Shown in pieces: positions 25,838 to 34,379 of a stretch of DNA of 42,043 nt. The notes under the pieces are model-generated. The model was not told the origin of the DNA. It worked only from the letters and a program-made list of their open reading frames with translations, and searched no databases. A program made the translations under genes and the position numbers. Source of the stretch: Planctomycetota bacterium (GTDB lineage: Bacteria; Planctomycetota; Phycisphaerae; Sedimentisphaerales; Anaerobacaceae); assembly GCA_019456195.1 (NCBI GenBank), contig VRUK01000048.1:1-42043 (forward strand), given 5' to 3'. How positions within the stretch are numbered: the stretch's first letter is position 1; the number at the start of each line of letters is the position of its first letter.

Positions 25838-26817
25838 TTGACAACTCCATTCAAATATCTATTTGTTTGTAAGTAATTTTGGACATAGTCTTTTATGGCG
25901 TCTTCGATGGTGGTTAATTTTTTGTCGAAACCGGCTTTGCGAAGGTTGGTAATATCGGCTTCGGTGTAATATTGATATTGGTTACGGATCGATTCCGGCA
26001 TTTCGATGTATTCTATATTAGGCTTTTTGTTCATGGCGGCAAAAACCGCTTTAACTAAATCGTTCCAGCTACGAGCTTTGCCGGTACCGATATTAAACAG
26101 GCCGCTTATCTGTGGATTGTCGTAAAAAAACAGGGTCATTTCAACAGCGTCTTTGACGTAAATAAAATCACGTAATTGCTCGCCATCAGCGTATTCGGGC
26201 TTATATGATTTGAAGAGGCGAACTATACCGGTAGCTTTGATCTGCTCGAAGGCCTTAAGCACGAAGCTTCTCATATCGGCCTTGTGATATTCGTTTGGGC
26301 CAAAAACGTTGAAATATTTAAGGCCTGCGATGTTCTTCAAAAGGCCGGCTTTGCGTGCCCAGAGATCGAAAAGCTGCTTGGAATAGCCATATATATTTAA
26401 TGGTTTGAGGGTGTCAATATCCTCTTGGTTATCGCTGAATCCGACTGAACCATCACCATAGGTTGCCGCGCTGGAAGCATAAATGAAGCGAACATTATCG
26501 GCCGTTGCCCACTGGGCTAATAGCTTGCTGTACTCGTAGTTGTTTTTTATTAGATATGAGGCGTTTGTTTCAGTAGTATCCGAACATGCGCCGAGGTGGA
26601 AAACTGCCTCCAGAGAGCTATCGAGGTTACCGGAGATAATCATTTCGAGGAAATCATCTTTTTCCACATAATCAGCAAATGACAGATTGCAAAGATTTTT
26701 CCACTTTTGATCTGTGCCAAGCTCGTCAACGACAAGGATGTCCGTAATCTGCCTTTTGTTAAGTGCCGCGATTAGTGCCGAGCCGATAAAACCGGCTCCG
26801 CCGGTTACTATTATCAT
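25834..26817 (-). CDS. hldD: ADP-L-glycero-D-manno-heptose 6-epimerase
   Basis: Short-chain dehydrogenase/reductase of the extended type that epimerises ADP-D-glycero-D-manno-heptose at C6 to make the heptose of lipopolysaccharide inner core. The NADP-binding motif TGGAGFIG is at 5-12. The catalytic pair Tyr143/Lys147 lies in NIYGYSKQ, with the serine/threonine region ASSAATYG at 114-121. KYFNVFGPNEYHKADMRSF (about 168-186) and FKSYKPEYADGEQLRDFIYV match HldD specifically rather than GalE. A length of 327 is normal. AAGGGA about eight bases before ATG 26817 is a good ribosome site. Its presence argues for an LPS-bearing outer membrane, as seen in planctomycetes. Gene order hldD-DUF502-tyrS suggests one transcript. 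Confidence 0.92.
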   Translation of the reverse strand: MIIVTGGAGFIGSALIAALNKRQITDILVVDELGTDQKWKNLCNLSFADYVEKDDFLEMIISGNLDSSLEAVFHLGACSDTTETNASYLIKNNYEYSKLLAQWATADNVRFIYASSAATYGDGSVGFSDNQEDIDTLKPLNIYGYSKQLFDLWARKAGLLKNIAGLKYFNVFGPNEYHKADMRSFVLKAFEQIKATGIVRLFKSYKPEYADGEQLRDFIYVKDAVEMTLFFYDNPQISGLFNIGTGKARSWNDLVKAVFAAMNKKPNIEYIEMPESIRNQYQYYTEADITNLRKAGFDKKLTTIEDAIKDYVQNYLQTNRYLNGVVK

Positions 26818-27015
26818 TTTGTTTTTCCCTTAACTGGGCTCTATAAATACAGGTCCATAAAAAACGTAGATTTTAACGACTAAAACAACACAATATTTGA
26901 GTTTACAGCCTCATATTAAATGAACAATAAAAAAGCCCTATAAAAGACAGATTCTTTCTATAATTAACATATTATGATATATCAGATGTGTCAAATATTT
27001 AAGCATTTGATGGGC

Positions 27016-27044
27016 ATAAAAAAAGCCGTCCAAGATTGAACGGC
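27016..27044 (-). terminator. Rho-independent terminator after the 31-residue peptide gene
   Basis: Read on the minus strand: GCCGT then TTG pair with CAA then ACGGC around one mismatch (27025-27044), followed by TTTTTTTAT. It lies 40 bases after the stop of the small gene and before hldD. Confidence 0.85.
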
Positions 27045-27083
27045 CAATCAAAAACCAATAGAAAGCAATAAAATTTCAGTTGT

Positions 27084-27179
27084 TTAACACAAAGCGAGAT
27101 AGCTTGCAATAGCAAGAATCAAAATTCGCTTTTTGTTAAATGTGAATGGAATCCATGTTTCATAATAGAATCTGCTCAT
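27084..27179 (-). CDS. 31-residue peptide gene, hydrophobic C-terminus
   Basis: A very short gene not resembling anything I know. The product begins MSRFYYETWIPFTF, has a basic hinge NKKR (15-18) and ends with a hydrophobic helix (ILILAIASYLALC) whose last residue is Cys31. Support comes from the full set of signals. ATG 27179 has GAGAGGGG five bases upstream. A promoter with perfect TATAAT (27234-27239) and TTGCTT (27257-27262), spaced 17 bases, lies upstream. A strong terminator follows 40 bases after the stop. Such a complete unit is unlikely by chance. It could be a small membrane protein, a type I toxin-like peptide, or a small RNA that happens to be open. No antisense RNA partner is obvious. 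Confidence 0.6.
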   Translation of the reverse strand: MSRFYYETWIPFTFNKKRILILAIASYLALC

Positions 27180-27233
27180 TTTCGCCCCTCTCAGAAAAAA
27201 ATTTGCAATTCTTAACTTGTTTATTATGAAGTT

Positions 27234-27262
27234 ATTATACCAGAATTAGGTATCAAAAGCAA
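27234..27262 (-). promoter_or_regulatory. Promoter of the 31-residue peptide gene
   Basis: On the minus strand: TTGCTT (27257-27262), a 17-base spacer, and consensus TATAAT (27234-27239). The start codon lies 54 bases downstream of the -10 box. Confidence 0.65.
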
Positions 27263-27353
27263 GAGAAAATATCACATACTTAGCATAAGTCTATATATGC
27301 CATGTGGTTATATTGCTTATAAAAGTGATATATTATTTGCATTACAGGCTAAC

Positions 27354-28574
27354 TCAGGCTAATTTACTGACTGCTTCGGCGACGAGTTTGGTTATGGGCA
27401 AATGCTGCGGACAGCGAGCTTCGGCTGCGCTGTAATCCGTGCTTAGCAGTTTGTTTCGTACGCCGGCTGGAATCTTGGCGAAAAGTCTCCTTGCTTCGGC
27501 CTGCTCACCATAGCTGTTGTGGTACATCAAGTACCGCATAATATCACTGACATAAGAAACATGGTCTAAAGCTGAATTACAGATGTCTGAGCAGCCGGGG
27601 CAATAACCATCGCAAGTTGCCGCGGCATATTCCCTGAAAACCTCTCTGTCGGCCTGGGTGAGTTTGGTTTTGTCGAATGCTATAGCGAGGTTTGAATTTA
27701 GAACGCTGATATTCTTCATTCCTACGCAGGCGGAGGAGAATCTTTTATCTTCCAATACGAGTTTTATCTTTGCCTGCTCTTTTGTGAAGCCTCGCTGGAG
27801 GAAGTGGTTGACGAGCTTTTTGTCGGCATCGGTGTTTATCTTTTGGCCCATTCCCTGAGTCTTCATTGCAATAAGGCCGATGCCGGCTTTATGGCAGGCG
27901 TCAATAGCGGCCTGCATTTCAGGGTCCTGCATTAAGTAGAAATTGTAAGGTGTCATTATGACCTCAATCCAGGGAAATTTAGCCGCAGCGGCCATGACCT
28001 TCGCCGGGTTCTGGTGGGTGGTGATACCGAAATGCTTTATTAGTTTTCGCTTCTTTGCACTTTCGGCCCACTTTCTAATATCTTCCGTTATCCAGGCGGG
28101 ATTGGAACATTGATGAAGACCATAGTACAAGTCAATGTAATTGGTATTCATTCGTTCCAATGAAGTCGCGAGACGCTTTTCGATTTCTTCCGGGGTCTTT
28201 GCTCCGGACGCCTTGGTAACAAGGAACAGGTTTTTTCGAGCTTTCTTGTTTTTGGTTAGATATTTGCCTATGCCGAGTTCGCTGTTTCCGCCGCCATAGT
28301 TGTATGCGGTGTCCCAAAAATTGACGCCGTACTGAAGGGTCTTTCGCAGCAGGATTTGGTTTTCAACGTCAACCTGATAAGTTCCAAAAGACAGGGATGG
28401 AATTTCAACTTCTAATTTGCCCAGCTTCCTTTTAGGTACCTGTGGGTATTTGGGCTTTTGCGGTTTTTCTCCGGCACTTGTCCGGCCTGTAGAAGCTAAT
28501 ACGGAACCCAAGCCTGCTGCGCCTGCTGCTTTTAAGAAATTTCTTCTGTCGAATTGATTTTGTTTTTCACTCAT
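27354..28574 (-). CDS. Tat-exported aldo/keto reductase with C-terminal cysteine cluster
   Basis: Aldo/keto reductase with a twin-arginine signal, FDRRNFLKAAGAAGLGSVLA (8-27), so it is probably exported folded with its cofactor. The AKR barrel carries the tetrad Asp88 and Tyr93 (WDTAYNYGGG), Lys121 (LVTKAS) and His154 (YGLHQC). GMGQKINTD and the later SSACVGMKNISVL are typical of the bacterial subfamily. The C-terminal extension contains CDGYCPGCSDIC (321-332), a CxxxCxxCxxxC pattern likely to hold an iron-sulfur cluster. ATG 28574 has GGAG about ten bases upstream and places RR near the N-terminus; a start at 28589 is less likely. It follows the polyferredoxin gene by 73 bases, suggesting that the two exchange electrons. 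Substrate unknown. Confidence 0.85.
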   Translation of the reverse strand: MSEKQNQFDRRNFLKAAGAAGLGSVLASTGRTSAGEKPQKPKYPQVPKRKLGKLEVEIPSLSFGTYQVDVENQILLRKTLQYGVNFWDTAYNYGGGNSELGIGKYLTKNKKARKNLFLVTKASGAKTPEEIEKRLATSLERMNTNYIDLYYGLHQCSNPAWITEDIRKWAESAKKRKLIKHFGITTHQNPAKVMAAAAKFPWIEVIMTPYNFYLMQDPEMQAAIDACHKAGIGLIAMKTQGMGQKINTDADKKLVNHFLQRGFTKEQAKIKLVLEDKRFSSACVGMKNISVLNSNLAIAFDKTKLTQADREVFREYAAATCDGYCPGCSDICNSALDHVSYVSDIMRYLMYHNSYGEQAEARRLFAKIPAGVRNKLLSTDYSAAEARCPQHLPITKLVAEAVSKLA

Positions 28575-28647
28575 CACAACAAGCTCCAAAAAAGATTAAC
28601 GTTTATCCCATTGGAAATCAGGACACATACTTTATTATACATTATTT

Positions 28648-30393
28648 TTAACGGGTTTTAAGCAATAATTTTCTTTCTGGGCTTCTTGTTTCTCCGACGG
28701 CGGAGACCCTTATGGCTTTTTTGCCGCTTACTGGGCATTCGTGTTCGCAGACTCCGCAGCCTATGCATTTTTCGATATCAACGTAAGGTTTTTGCAGACG
28801 GACCTGGACTTCAATTATGCCGCCGGGAGCAGGGGTTTTGTCAAATTGTTCATCAGGGGAAATTTGAAGAGAAATTTTATCATTTGCAGTTATATTTCTT
28901 CGCTCGTTGTCATCGACAAGACAATAATAATCGCCGGTGGCGAATTTGTCTGGAATAAGGATTTGCTCAACTTCTATGATATTGGCGTCAACTTTTTTAA
29001 CTGTAAGGATGCCATCTCTTACCGTATTGAAATACTCCTGTGTATAGATTGCCTTGGGGCTGACGGGGCAGTTTTCTTCGCACACTATACAGGGTTTATC
29101 CATTGCCCAGGGAAGGCATCGGTTACGGTCAAAAAAGGCGGTCCCCACTTTGATTGGCCCGGCTTTGGCAAATTCACCGGTTCCGTGTTTTTCATCGAGA
29201 GTGATAGGCCTGATGGCGGAGGTTGGACACATCTGGCCGCAAGCTACGCAGTTTAGCTGACAGCCGCTTGAGCCAATTCGATTGTTCAGGACAGGCGTCC
29301 AGAGGTTCTCCATGCCGGGCTGTATCCCGCCGGGCTGGATGACATTCGTAGGGCAGATACGCATACATTGGCCGCACTTGATACATCTTTTCAGGAATTC
29401 TTCTTCCCGTAGTGAGCCTGGGGGGCGTATCACTTGATGGTGCCAGTTGCTTCCTAATTTATTGCTCAGGCGAACAGCGGGCACCGCAAAGATGCCGCTG
29501 GCTAATGAAAGCGTGAAACCCCTGCGAGATATGTCCGGATTTGTAATTTCGCCCGCTAAAGAAGGTCTTGTCTGATAGACTATTAAATCGTCTTTGCAAT
29601 CTTCCCGGCAGTTCACGCAGAGGACACATTCGCTTATTCTTATGTTGCCCGATGGGTGACATGCGCCTTCGCAAGCCTTATTGCACAGATTGCAATTGGA
29701 ACATTCATTTTGTTTCTTGCCGATTCGCCAGACGGCAAACCTGCTGATGATGGCGAACAATGCACCGAGAGGACATAGGAATCTACAGTAAAATCGGGGA
29801 ATGACCAGATTGAGTAAGACAGCCGTAAGGAATATCGTCAGAGTCAGCCATGCCCCTTCATAAAAGCGGGGGGATACCGAAACAAAGTTAACGGTTCTAT
29901 CGATAATGGGAAGCAGTAGCAGATTGAAAGAACGTGTTACAAGCGGTATAGGATCGAGCAAGCCCGTTTGCAAAGTGGCGGCTAGCGATGGAAACGCTGC
30001 CATAAACAGAAAAAATATGAGAATTAAGTATTTAATGCACTGAGCTTTTCGGTATTTGTTTAGCTGGATTTTTTGAGCTGTTTTTTTTCTGCGATTGCCG
30101 AGGTATCCGACGAATTGATGAAGGGCGCCGAAGGGGCAAATCCAGCCGCAGAAAAAACGTCCGAGTATTATTGTCAAAACGATTGTAAGCAGAGACCACA
30201 AAAGAGGCCTGTAAAGCGTGTGGGTAGTCAATGCTGTGCCGATTGCCGCTAAGGGGTCGAGTTGTAAAAACCAGTTAACGGGCCAGCCCCTTAACTGCCA
30301 GAATCTTTCGCCGATAGTGCTGACTATGCAGAACCAGACAAACATAGAGAAAAAGAATATTTGACTTATGCGTCTAACTGTTACGATTTTCAT
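28648..30393 (-). CDS. Polyferredoxin: NapH-like membrane part fused to NapG/MauM-like ferredoxin part
   Basis: Membrane-bound electron carrier of about 581 residues. The N-terminal half has about five or six transmembrane helices (for example 9-26, 66-80, 118-138, 183-199). It has the NapH-type motifs CGWICP (82-87) and CRFLCP (203-208). Four-cysteine clusters follow: CSNCNLCNKAC (231-241), CVLCVNCREDC (256-266), CIKCGQCMRICP (337-348), CVACGQMCP (382-390) and CIGCGVCEHECP near the end. An internal twin-arginine-like motif, ISRRGFTLSLASG (288-300), sits at the junction and looks like the signal of an ancestral NapG-type protein now fused. ATG 30393 is in frame six bases after a GTG at 30399; neither has a strong ribosome site. 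It probably moves electrons from quinol to exported partners. Confidence 0.87.
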   Translation of the reverse strand: MKIVTVRRISQIFFFSMFVWFCIVSTIGERFWQLRGWPVNWFLQLDPLAAIGTALTTHTLYRPLLWSLLTIVLTIILGRFFCGWICPFGALHQFVGYLGNRRKKTAQKIQLNKYRKAQCIKYLILIFFLFMAAFPSLAATLQTGLLDPIPLVTRSFNLLLLPIIDRTVNFVSVSPRFYEGAWLTLTIFLTAVLLNLVIPRFYCRFLCPLGALFAIISRFAVWRIGKKQNECSNCNLCNKACEGACHPSGNIRISECVLCVNCREDCKDDLIVYQTRPSLAGEITNPDISRRGFTLSLASGIFAVPAVRLSNKLGSNWHHQVIRPPGSLREEEFLKRCIKCGQCMRICPTNVIQPGGIQPGMENLWTPVLNNRIGSSGCQLNCVACGQMCPTSAIRPITLDEKHGTGEFAKAGPIKVGTAFFDRNRCLPWAMDKPCIVCEENCPVSPKAIYTQEYFNTVRDGILTVKKVDANIIEVEQILIPDKFATGDYYCLVDDNERRNITANDKISLQISPDEQFDKTPAPGGIIEVQVRLQKPYVDIEKCIGCGVCEHECPVSGKKAIRVSAVGETRSPERKLLLKTR

Positions 30394-30426
30394 AATCACG
30401 TTTTCAGAGCTGTGAAAGTTGAGTAC

Positions 30427-31839
30427 TTAGTTTCCAATTATTATCTTTCCGAGATGGTACCAGCCATCCGGCTCTTTTCCGGATATGGCAAGTTTAACTT
30501 TGGGCTTATTGGAGAGTGGGTCGATAATGCCGATTTGCAGGTCATATTCTCCACGAGGCATCTGAGATGGTATTAAAACTGAATTGTCGTAAAGATTATC
30601 GCCCGGCAGCCATGTTGTAATGTCGGCGTCGGTGATTAAGATTTCAGCTTTTTTATCGTTTTTGAGACGAAGGGCAAGAGAGAATTTCTTATAACACGGT
30701 GCGACACCTTTGTTTTCCCACCATGAGGTGACAACCAGTTTACCGTTTGACTTTACCCTATCGGGGTATGTAAACCTGCGGAGTACAAATCTGTAGCCCA
30801 TTTTCTTAAGCCACCTGTTGACCGAAGGCTGCCATTCGCTCGGCACCGGCGAAGATTTAGCGTTGAAAGAAGAAATGTGCCACTTGAGGGATTCATCGAT
30901 TATATGGTCAACATCCCATCCCATATCTTTCCAGTGCTGCATTACCCAGCATACTTCAAGGGTAACCGGGGCTTTTTTCCAGGCGTCCTTCATGCCGAAG
31001 TTGATGATTGCCTGGGGATAATAGTCGTTCATGTGCGACCAGGTGGGAGTGAATCCTCCCATATCTCCGAGACAATCGATCCTCCAGCCGAGGTCCGCTC
31101 TGGAAAGCCCGTAGCTGTTTGTTTTCTCGTCGGTCAAGAGCATAACAAGAGGTGTTTTCTTAAAGGAGTCGGTGTAGGCATTGACCAACGCCTCCCTTGT
31201 TTTCTTTCTGAGCAAATCAGAACCCGCACCTTCACCCCAGGCCCCGACAATTGATACGTCCACGCTTTCAAGGTCCGGGTGCCCATCGTAGCGCTGGCCA
31301 AGAAGTTTTATCATGCCGGCGAAATGCTTTACGTACCATGGGTGTTCGGGGTCAACCTGCCACTTCTTCACTATCAAATCTTTTCTCTGGCCAACCATGT
31401 CACGATACCATTTAGGAACATCATTTTCGGTGCCTGTTCCATAAGGGGCGATGCGCAGCATTAGAGTCTGATCACGCTCGCGGGCTGTTTTGAGGGCTTG
31501 ATCTATCAGGTCCCATCGATATTTGCCCATTTGCGGTTCGATGAACTTCCAGTAAATTCTAAAGTATGCAATTGTCGTCATGGGGTGGTCTTTATTTTCC
31601 AAATTGCCGTCAAATTCCTGATAAACTATGGGCTTGCCCTCTGTCCAGCCTTTCGCCGCATTTAACTTGTCGCCGTTGAATCTCTGAAAGGTCATAAAAC
31701 CGATACCGGGATTTGTCAGGACGTCGTCAATTTCCTTTGGCCGGACTATAACTGTTTCCTGTGCCATGACCTGAACACAGGGTGCGGCGATTAATATGGT
31801 TACAAATACAATGCCTGCGATTAAACGTGAGATATTCAT
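30427..31839 (-). CDS. Secreted DUF4832-type, glycoside-hydrolase-like protein
   Basis: Predicted exported protein of 470 residues. A signal peptide covers 1-27 (LIAGIVFVTILIAAPCVQVMAQ). The N-terminal part looks like a TIM barrel of the beta-galactosidase-like type: NPGIGFMTFQRFNGD (about 43-57), AYFRIYWKFIEPQMGKYRWD (about 90-109), TLMLRIAPYGTG and a candidate acid residue in VGAWGEG (about 208-214). From about residue 355 a beta-sandwich of DUF4832 character follows (LVVTSWWENKGVAPCYKKFSLALRLKND). No twin-arginine motif is present, so export is probably by Sec. It sits inside an operon otherwise made of redox proteins, which is odd. The enzymatic activity is not established from sequence alone. 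Confidence 0.72.
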   Translation of the reverse strand: MNISRLIAGIVFVTILIAAPCVQVMAQETVIVRPKEIDDVLTNPGIGFMTFQRFNGDKLNAAKGWTEGKPIVYQEFDGNLENKDHPMTTIAYFRIYWKFIEPQMGKYRWDLIDQALKTARERDQTLMLRIAPYGTGTENDVPKWYRDMVGQRKDLIVKKWQVDPEHPWYVKHFAGMIKLLGQRYDGHPDLESVDVSIVGAWGEGAGSDLLRKKTREALVNAYTDSFKKTPLVMLLTDEKTNSYGLSRADLGWRIDCLGDMGGFTPTWSHMNDYYPQAIINFGMKDAWKKAPVTLEVCWVMQHWKDMGWDVDHIIDESLKWHISSFNAKSSPVPSEWQPSVNRWLKKMGYRFVLRRFTYPDRVKSNGKLVVTSWWENKGVAPCYKKFSLALRLKNDKKAEILITDADITTWLPGDNLYDNSVLIPSQMPRGEYDLQIGIIDPLSNKPKVKLAISGKEPDGWYHLGKIIIGN

Positions 31840-31875
31840 AATATATTTTCCTTTGTCTTTATTTGATACGGATAT

Positions 31876-32868
31876 TTATGCTGCTCCAAATATCGGTTTG
31901 AGTGACTCATAATCGGTGGTGCCTGCACCGGCCTTTTCGGCTTTTGAAAGATACGGCAGGTCTGCGACTTTTATGTCGAGCAGGCCGCACCCGTAGGAAT
32001 CTGCCGCTACCATATCGCAGCTTGCAATTAAAGTATCTGCGCGTCTTAAATCTGAGATGGAACCTCCGGTTGGTCCGTTCGAGAACATAACTTCAGTACC
32101 GTCTAATATGACCAGGGTCGGCTTTACCATCATAGAGAGTTCGGCAATGATGGTGTTAATATCCTGGTGGAAGATGTTCCTTCTGCCGCCCAGAAGGCCA
32201 TACCAGTTTTTTATACTCATCGAAGCACCGGCTCTGGCGTGGTCCTTTACCGGCGAGATACCAATCAATTTGTCCACCTTTTCAAATGGTCCAAAAAATA
32301 CGGGCCAATTCCTGATGAGTTTACCTCTTTCAAGGCTGGTGTGTTTGAATAGATGGTCTTTCGGCAGTATTACTTTGGCTCCGGCCTGGGCGGCGGCCTT
32401 GCCGATACCGCTTAATGTAAAACAGCTTGCAGGGTCATTAATTGGATTGTCTGCAACGATGACCTGTTTTGCTCCGGCTTTGTAGCACAAGTGAACCACT
32501 TCGGCCACGAGTTCAGGGTGGGCCGTAGCTCCGAGCATCGGCGATGATGCAAACGCTACGTTCGGCTTTATCGCAACAGTTTCACCTTCTGCGACGAATC
32601 TTCCTATTCCGCCGAGCAGATCTATTGCTCTGTTGACAGCGGCTTTTCTATCGGAGCCTTTAATGATACTGATTGAGCGGCCAGGTATTTCCGGTACGCG
32701 GAAATCCGGCAATGTTACGAGCGATTTGGCATCGAGGCCGATAGTGGGGCCATTTTTATCGTAAAGTTTATAAGCAATTAAGCCGGCGGCCCCGATTGAA
32801 ATTCCCGCTTTACCGGCTCGGGTTAAGAATTGTCTTCGGTCGAGATTGTTTTCGTTTTGTTCGGTCAT
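31876..32868 (-). CDS. DUF362 family protein with twin-arginine signal
   Basis: Member of the DUF362 family, which often accompanies ferredoxins. It has a twin-arginine signal, LDRRQFLTRAGKAGISIGAA (9-28). The mature part includes VAIKPNVAFASSPMLGATAHPELVAEVV (about 98-125) and a SIKNWYGLLGG segment (about 218-228). KPTLVILDGTEVMFSNGPTGG (about 249-269) and the final DYESLKP also fit the family. This version lacks the four-cysteine clusters that some family members have, so electrons may come from the neighbouring polyferredoxin. Its start shares one base with the stop of the DUF6599-like gene (TAATG), showing tight coupling. Function unknown. Confidence 0.82.
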   Translation of the reverse strand: MTEQNENNLDRRQFLTRAGKAGISIGAAGLIAYKLYDKNGPTIGLDAKSLVTLPDFRVPEIPGRSISIIKGSDRKAAVNRAIDLLGGIGRFVAEGETVAIKPNVAFASSPMLGATAHPELVAEVVHLCYKAGAKQVIVADNPINDPASCFTLSGIGKAAAQAGAKVILPKDHLFKHTSLERGKLIRNWPVFFGPFEKVDKLIGISPVKDHARAGASMSIKNWYGLLGGRRNIFHQDINTIIAELSMMVKPTLVILDGTEVMFSNGPTGGSISDLRRADTLIASCDMVAADSYGCGLLDIKVADLPYLSKAEKAGAGTTDYESLKPIFGAA

Positions 32869-33902
32869 TACTTTATCGTCTTTGCAGCATTACTGAGTTT
32901 GTCAAACAGCCTCGTCGCTAATTCTTCTGCTGCTTTTTGATTTTCAGCTTCGTGAACTCCGCCGACGTACGGCCCTGTTGAAAAAATAATTTCGGTAGTA
33001 TCGTAAAAATCAAGAACTTTTGCTCCAATATCTTTTAGTGTTGAGTTAGCTGTGGGCTTGTCTGCGGCGTCGTTTTCAATGAGAAATGTATAATAGCTTT
33101 CGACAGAAGCCTGGGCATCCTGTGGATTAGAGTGCTTGCTGAGAAATACAGTGATCGTCTCGTCGCTAAGATTATATCGACTGGTGAAAATATCGTTAAA
33201 TCCATCGAATCCGAAGGCGTTTGCAAGATATAATTTGAAACTACCCGGTAAGGCATCTTTTTCCGGAAACAAGGCCAGTTCCGTTATCTTCTCATAGTCA
33301 ACAGTTATACGGCTTGCGAAATTCTCCGCGATGACTGTCATTGCTTTGTCCAGAGTTGTGGATTCTGTCGAACCAACTAACTCAACATAGTACCTGCCGT
33401 GCACGAAATACGCGCCATTGCTGGTTTTATAAAAGGGGGCAGGTGCAGTAAGAGTGAGCATTTGGGCATCGGCCCTTTTTTGCACACTATAGGTAGAAAA
33501 AGCATTTCTGACAGCGGCCATATCAAAAACAAAAAGCTCCATCCAGAGGCTGTCATCATCTTTATTGATAAATCGCTGAGTAAATAATTTCTCAAAGCCG
33601 GATTCGGTATAAAGAGGGGCTTTGCCATTAATCTTTTCATAAAGATTTTCAGGACCATACGTCTGGGATTCTGAAAACTTTTTGAAGTCGTCAGGTACCA
33701 GAGCATCTAAAGACAGCTCTTGTTTTTTCGATTCCGCTTGTTCCAATAATGGCCCTGCATTGGCTGTATCAATGCCGAATCGACCCATATCGGCGTCAAA
33801 CTGCTTTATGAAAACCAGCAGCCCGATAAGAACAAGAGTCGATAACAGAAGGATACTTATGACAGATTCGAGATGTCTATTCCGGCCGGAAAGCGAATTC
33901 AT
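32868..33902 (-). CDS. DUF6599-like membrane-anchored protein
   Basis: First gene of the redox operon. An N-terminal transmembrane anchor covers about 13-32 (SVISILLLSTLVLIGLLVFI), and the remaining 310 residues should lie outside the cytoplasm. The segments GPENLYEKINGKAPLYTESGF and FINKDDDSLWMELFVFDM are what I associate with DUF6599 proteins; this assignment is from memory. The function of that family is unknown. ATG 33902 has AAAGGAG six bases upstream and is clearly the start; an upstream TTG-type start in the same frame would add residues overlapping the promoter. A consensus promoter lies at 33949-33976. It overlaps the DUF362 start by one base. Confidence 0.7.
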   Translation of the reverse strand: MNSLSGRNRHLESVISILLLSTLVLIGLLVFIKQFDADMGRFGIDTANAGPLLEQAESKKQELSLDALVPDDFKKFSESQTYGPENLYEKINGKAPLYTESGFEKLFTQRFINKDDDSLWMELFVFDMAAVRNAFSTYSVQKRADAQMLTLTAPAPFYKTSNGAYFVHGRYYVELVGSTESTTLDKAMTVIAENFASRITVDYEKITELALFPEKDALPGSFKLYLANAFGFDGFNDIFTSRYNLSDETITVFLSKHSNPQDAQASVESYYTFLIENDAADKPTANSTLKDIGAKVLDFYDTTEIIFSTGPYVGGVHEAENQKAAEELATRLFDKLSNAAKTIK

Positions 33903-33948
33903 GGCCAACTCCTTTAATACTATATACTTGACCCTGATACGAAGATAC

Positions 33949-33976
33949 ATTATATTTTTACTGGATTTTGTGTCAA
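33949..33976 (-). promoter_or_regulatory. Consensus promoter of the redox operon
   Basis: On the minus strand: perfect TTGACA (33971-33976), a 16-base spacer, perfect TATAAT (33949-33954). The operon start codon is at 33902. Confidence 0.8.
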
Positions 33977-33999
33977 TGAAATTAAGTTTATCGTTATTG

Positions 34000-34029
34000 T
34001 TGACAAAACAACTCAGATGATGCTATAAT
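34000..34029 (+). promoter_or_regulatory. Consensus promoter of tatA-tatC
   Basis: Perfect TTGACA (34000-34005), an 18-base spacer, perfect TATAAT (34024-34029). Its -35 box lies 23 bases from the -35 box of the divergent operon. The tatA ATG is at 34059 with TTAGGAG eight bases upstream. Confidence 0.82.
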
Positions 34030-34058
34030 ACTGAGAAGTTAAATTAGGAGATTAATAT

Positions 34059-34334
34059 ATGAGTGAATATATGCAATATATCCTGTCTTTTGGTGGAATT
34101 CCCGGTGGGTGGGAGTGGATTGTTATCCTCGTCGTGGCTTTGTTGATATTTGGCAGACGACTGCCGGAGATAGCTCGTGGCGTAGGGAAGAGTCTAACCG
34201 AGTTCAAGAAGGGCATTAACGAAGCGAAGGAAAGCACCGACGATTTGGCAAGTGATGTGCGAGAAATCAAGGACGAGGTTGTAAAAGAGACCAAAGACGC
34301 CGCCGGGGTAGATGACCCCGAGACTATGAGCTAA
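34059..34334 (+). CDS. tatA: Twin-arginine translocase subunit TatA
   Basis: Pore-forming subunit of the twin-arginine translocase, which exports folded proteins. The short N-terminal region (SEYMQYILSFGGIPGG) precedes one transmembrane helix (about 18-34, WEWIVILVVALLIFG). The hinge FGRRLPEIARGVGKSLTEFKKG (33-54) is the family signature: FG, then a basic amphipathic helix. An acidic, coiled tail follows (about 55-91). The N-terminus is somewhat longer than in E. coli TatA. No separate tatB is seen, so this protein may serve both roles. tatC follows after 45 bases. The gene diverges from an operon whose products carry twin-arginine signals. Confidence 0.93.
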   Translation: MSEYMQYILSFGGIPGGWEWIVILVVALLIFGRRLPEIARGVGKSLTEFKKGINEAKESTDDLASDVREIKDEVVKETKDAAGVDDPETMS

Positions 34335-34379
34335 CACATCTAAGCGGAGAGTTTCTTCAGACTCGCCTGATAGATTAAA

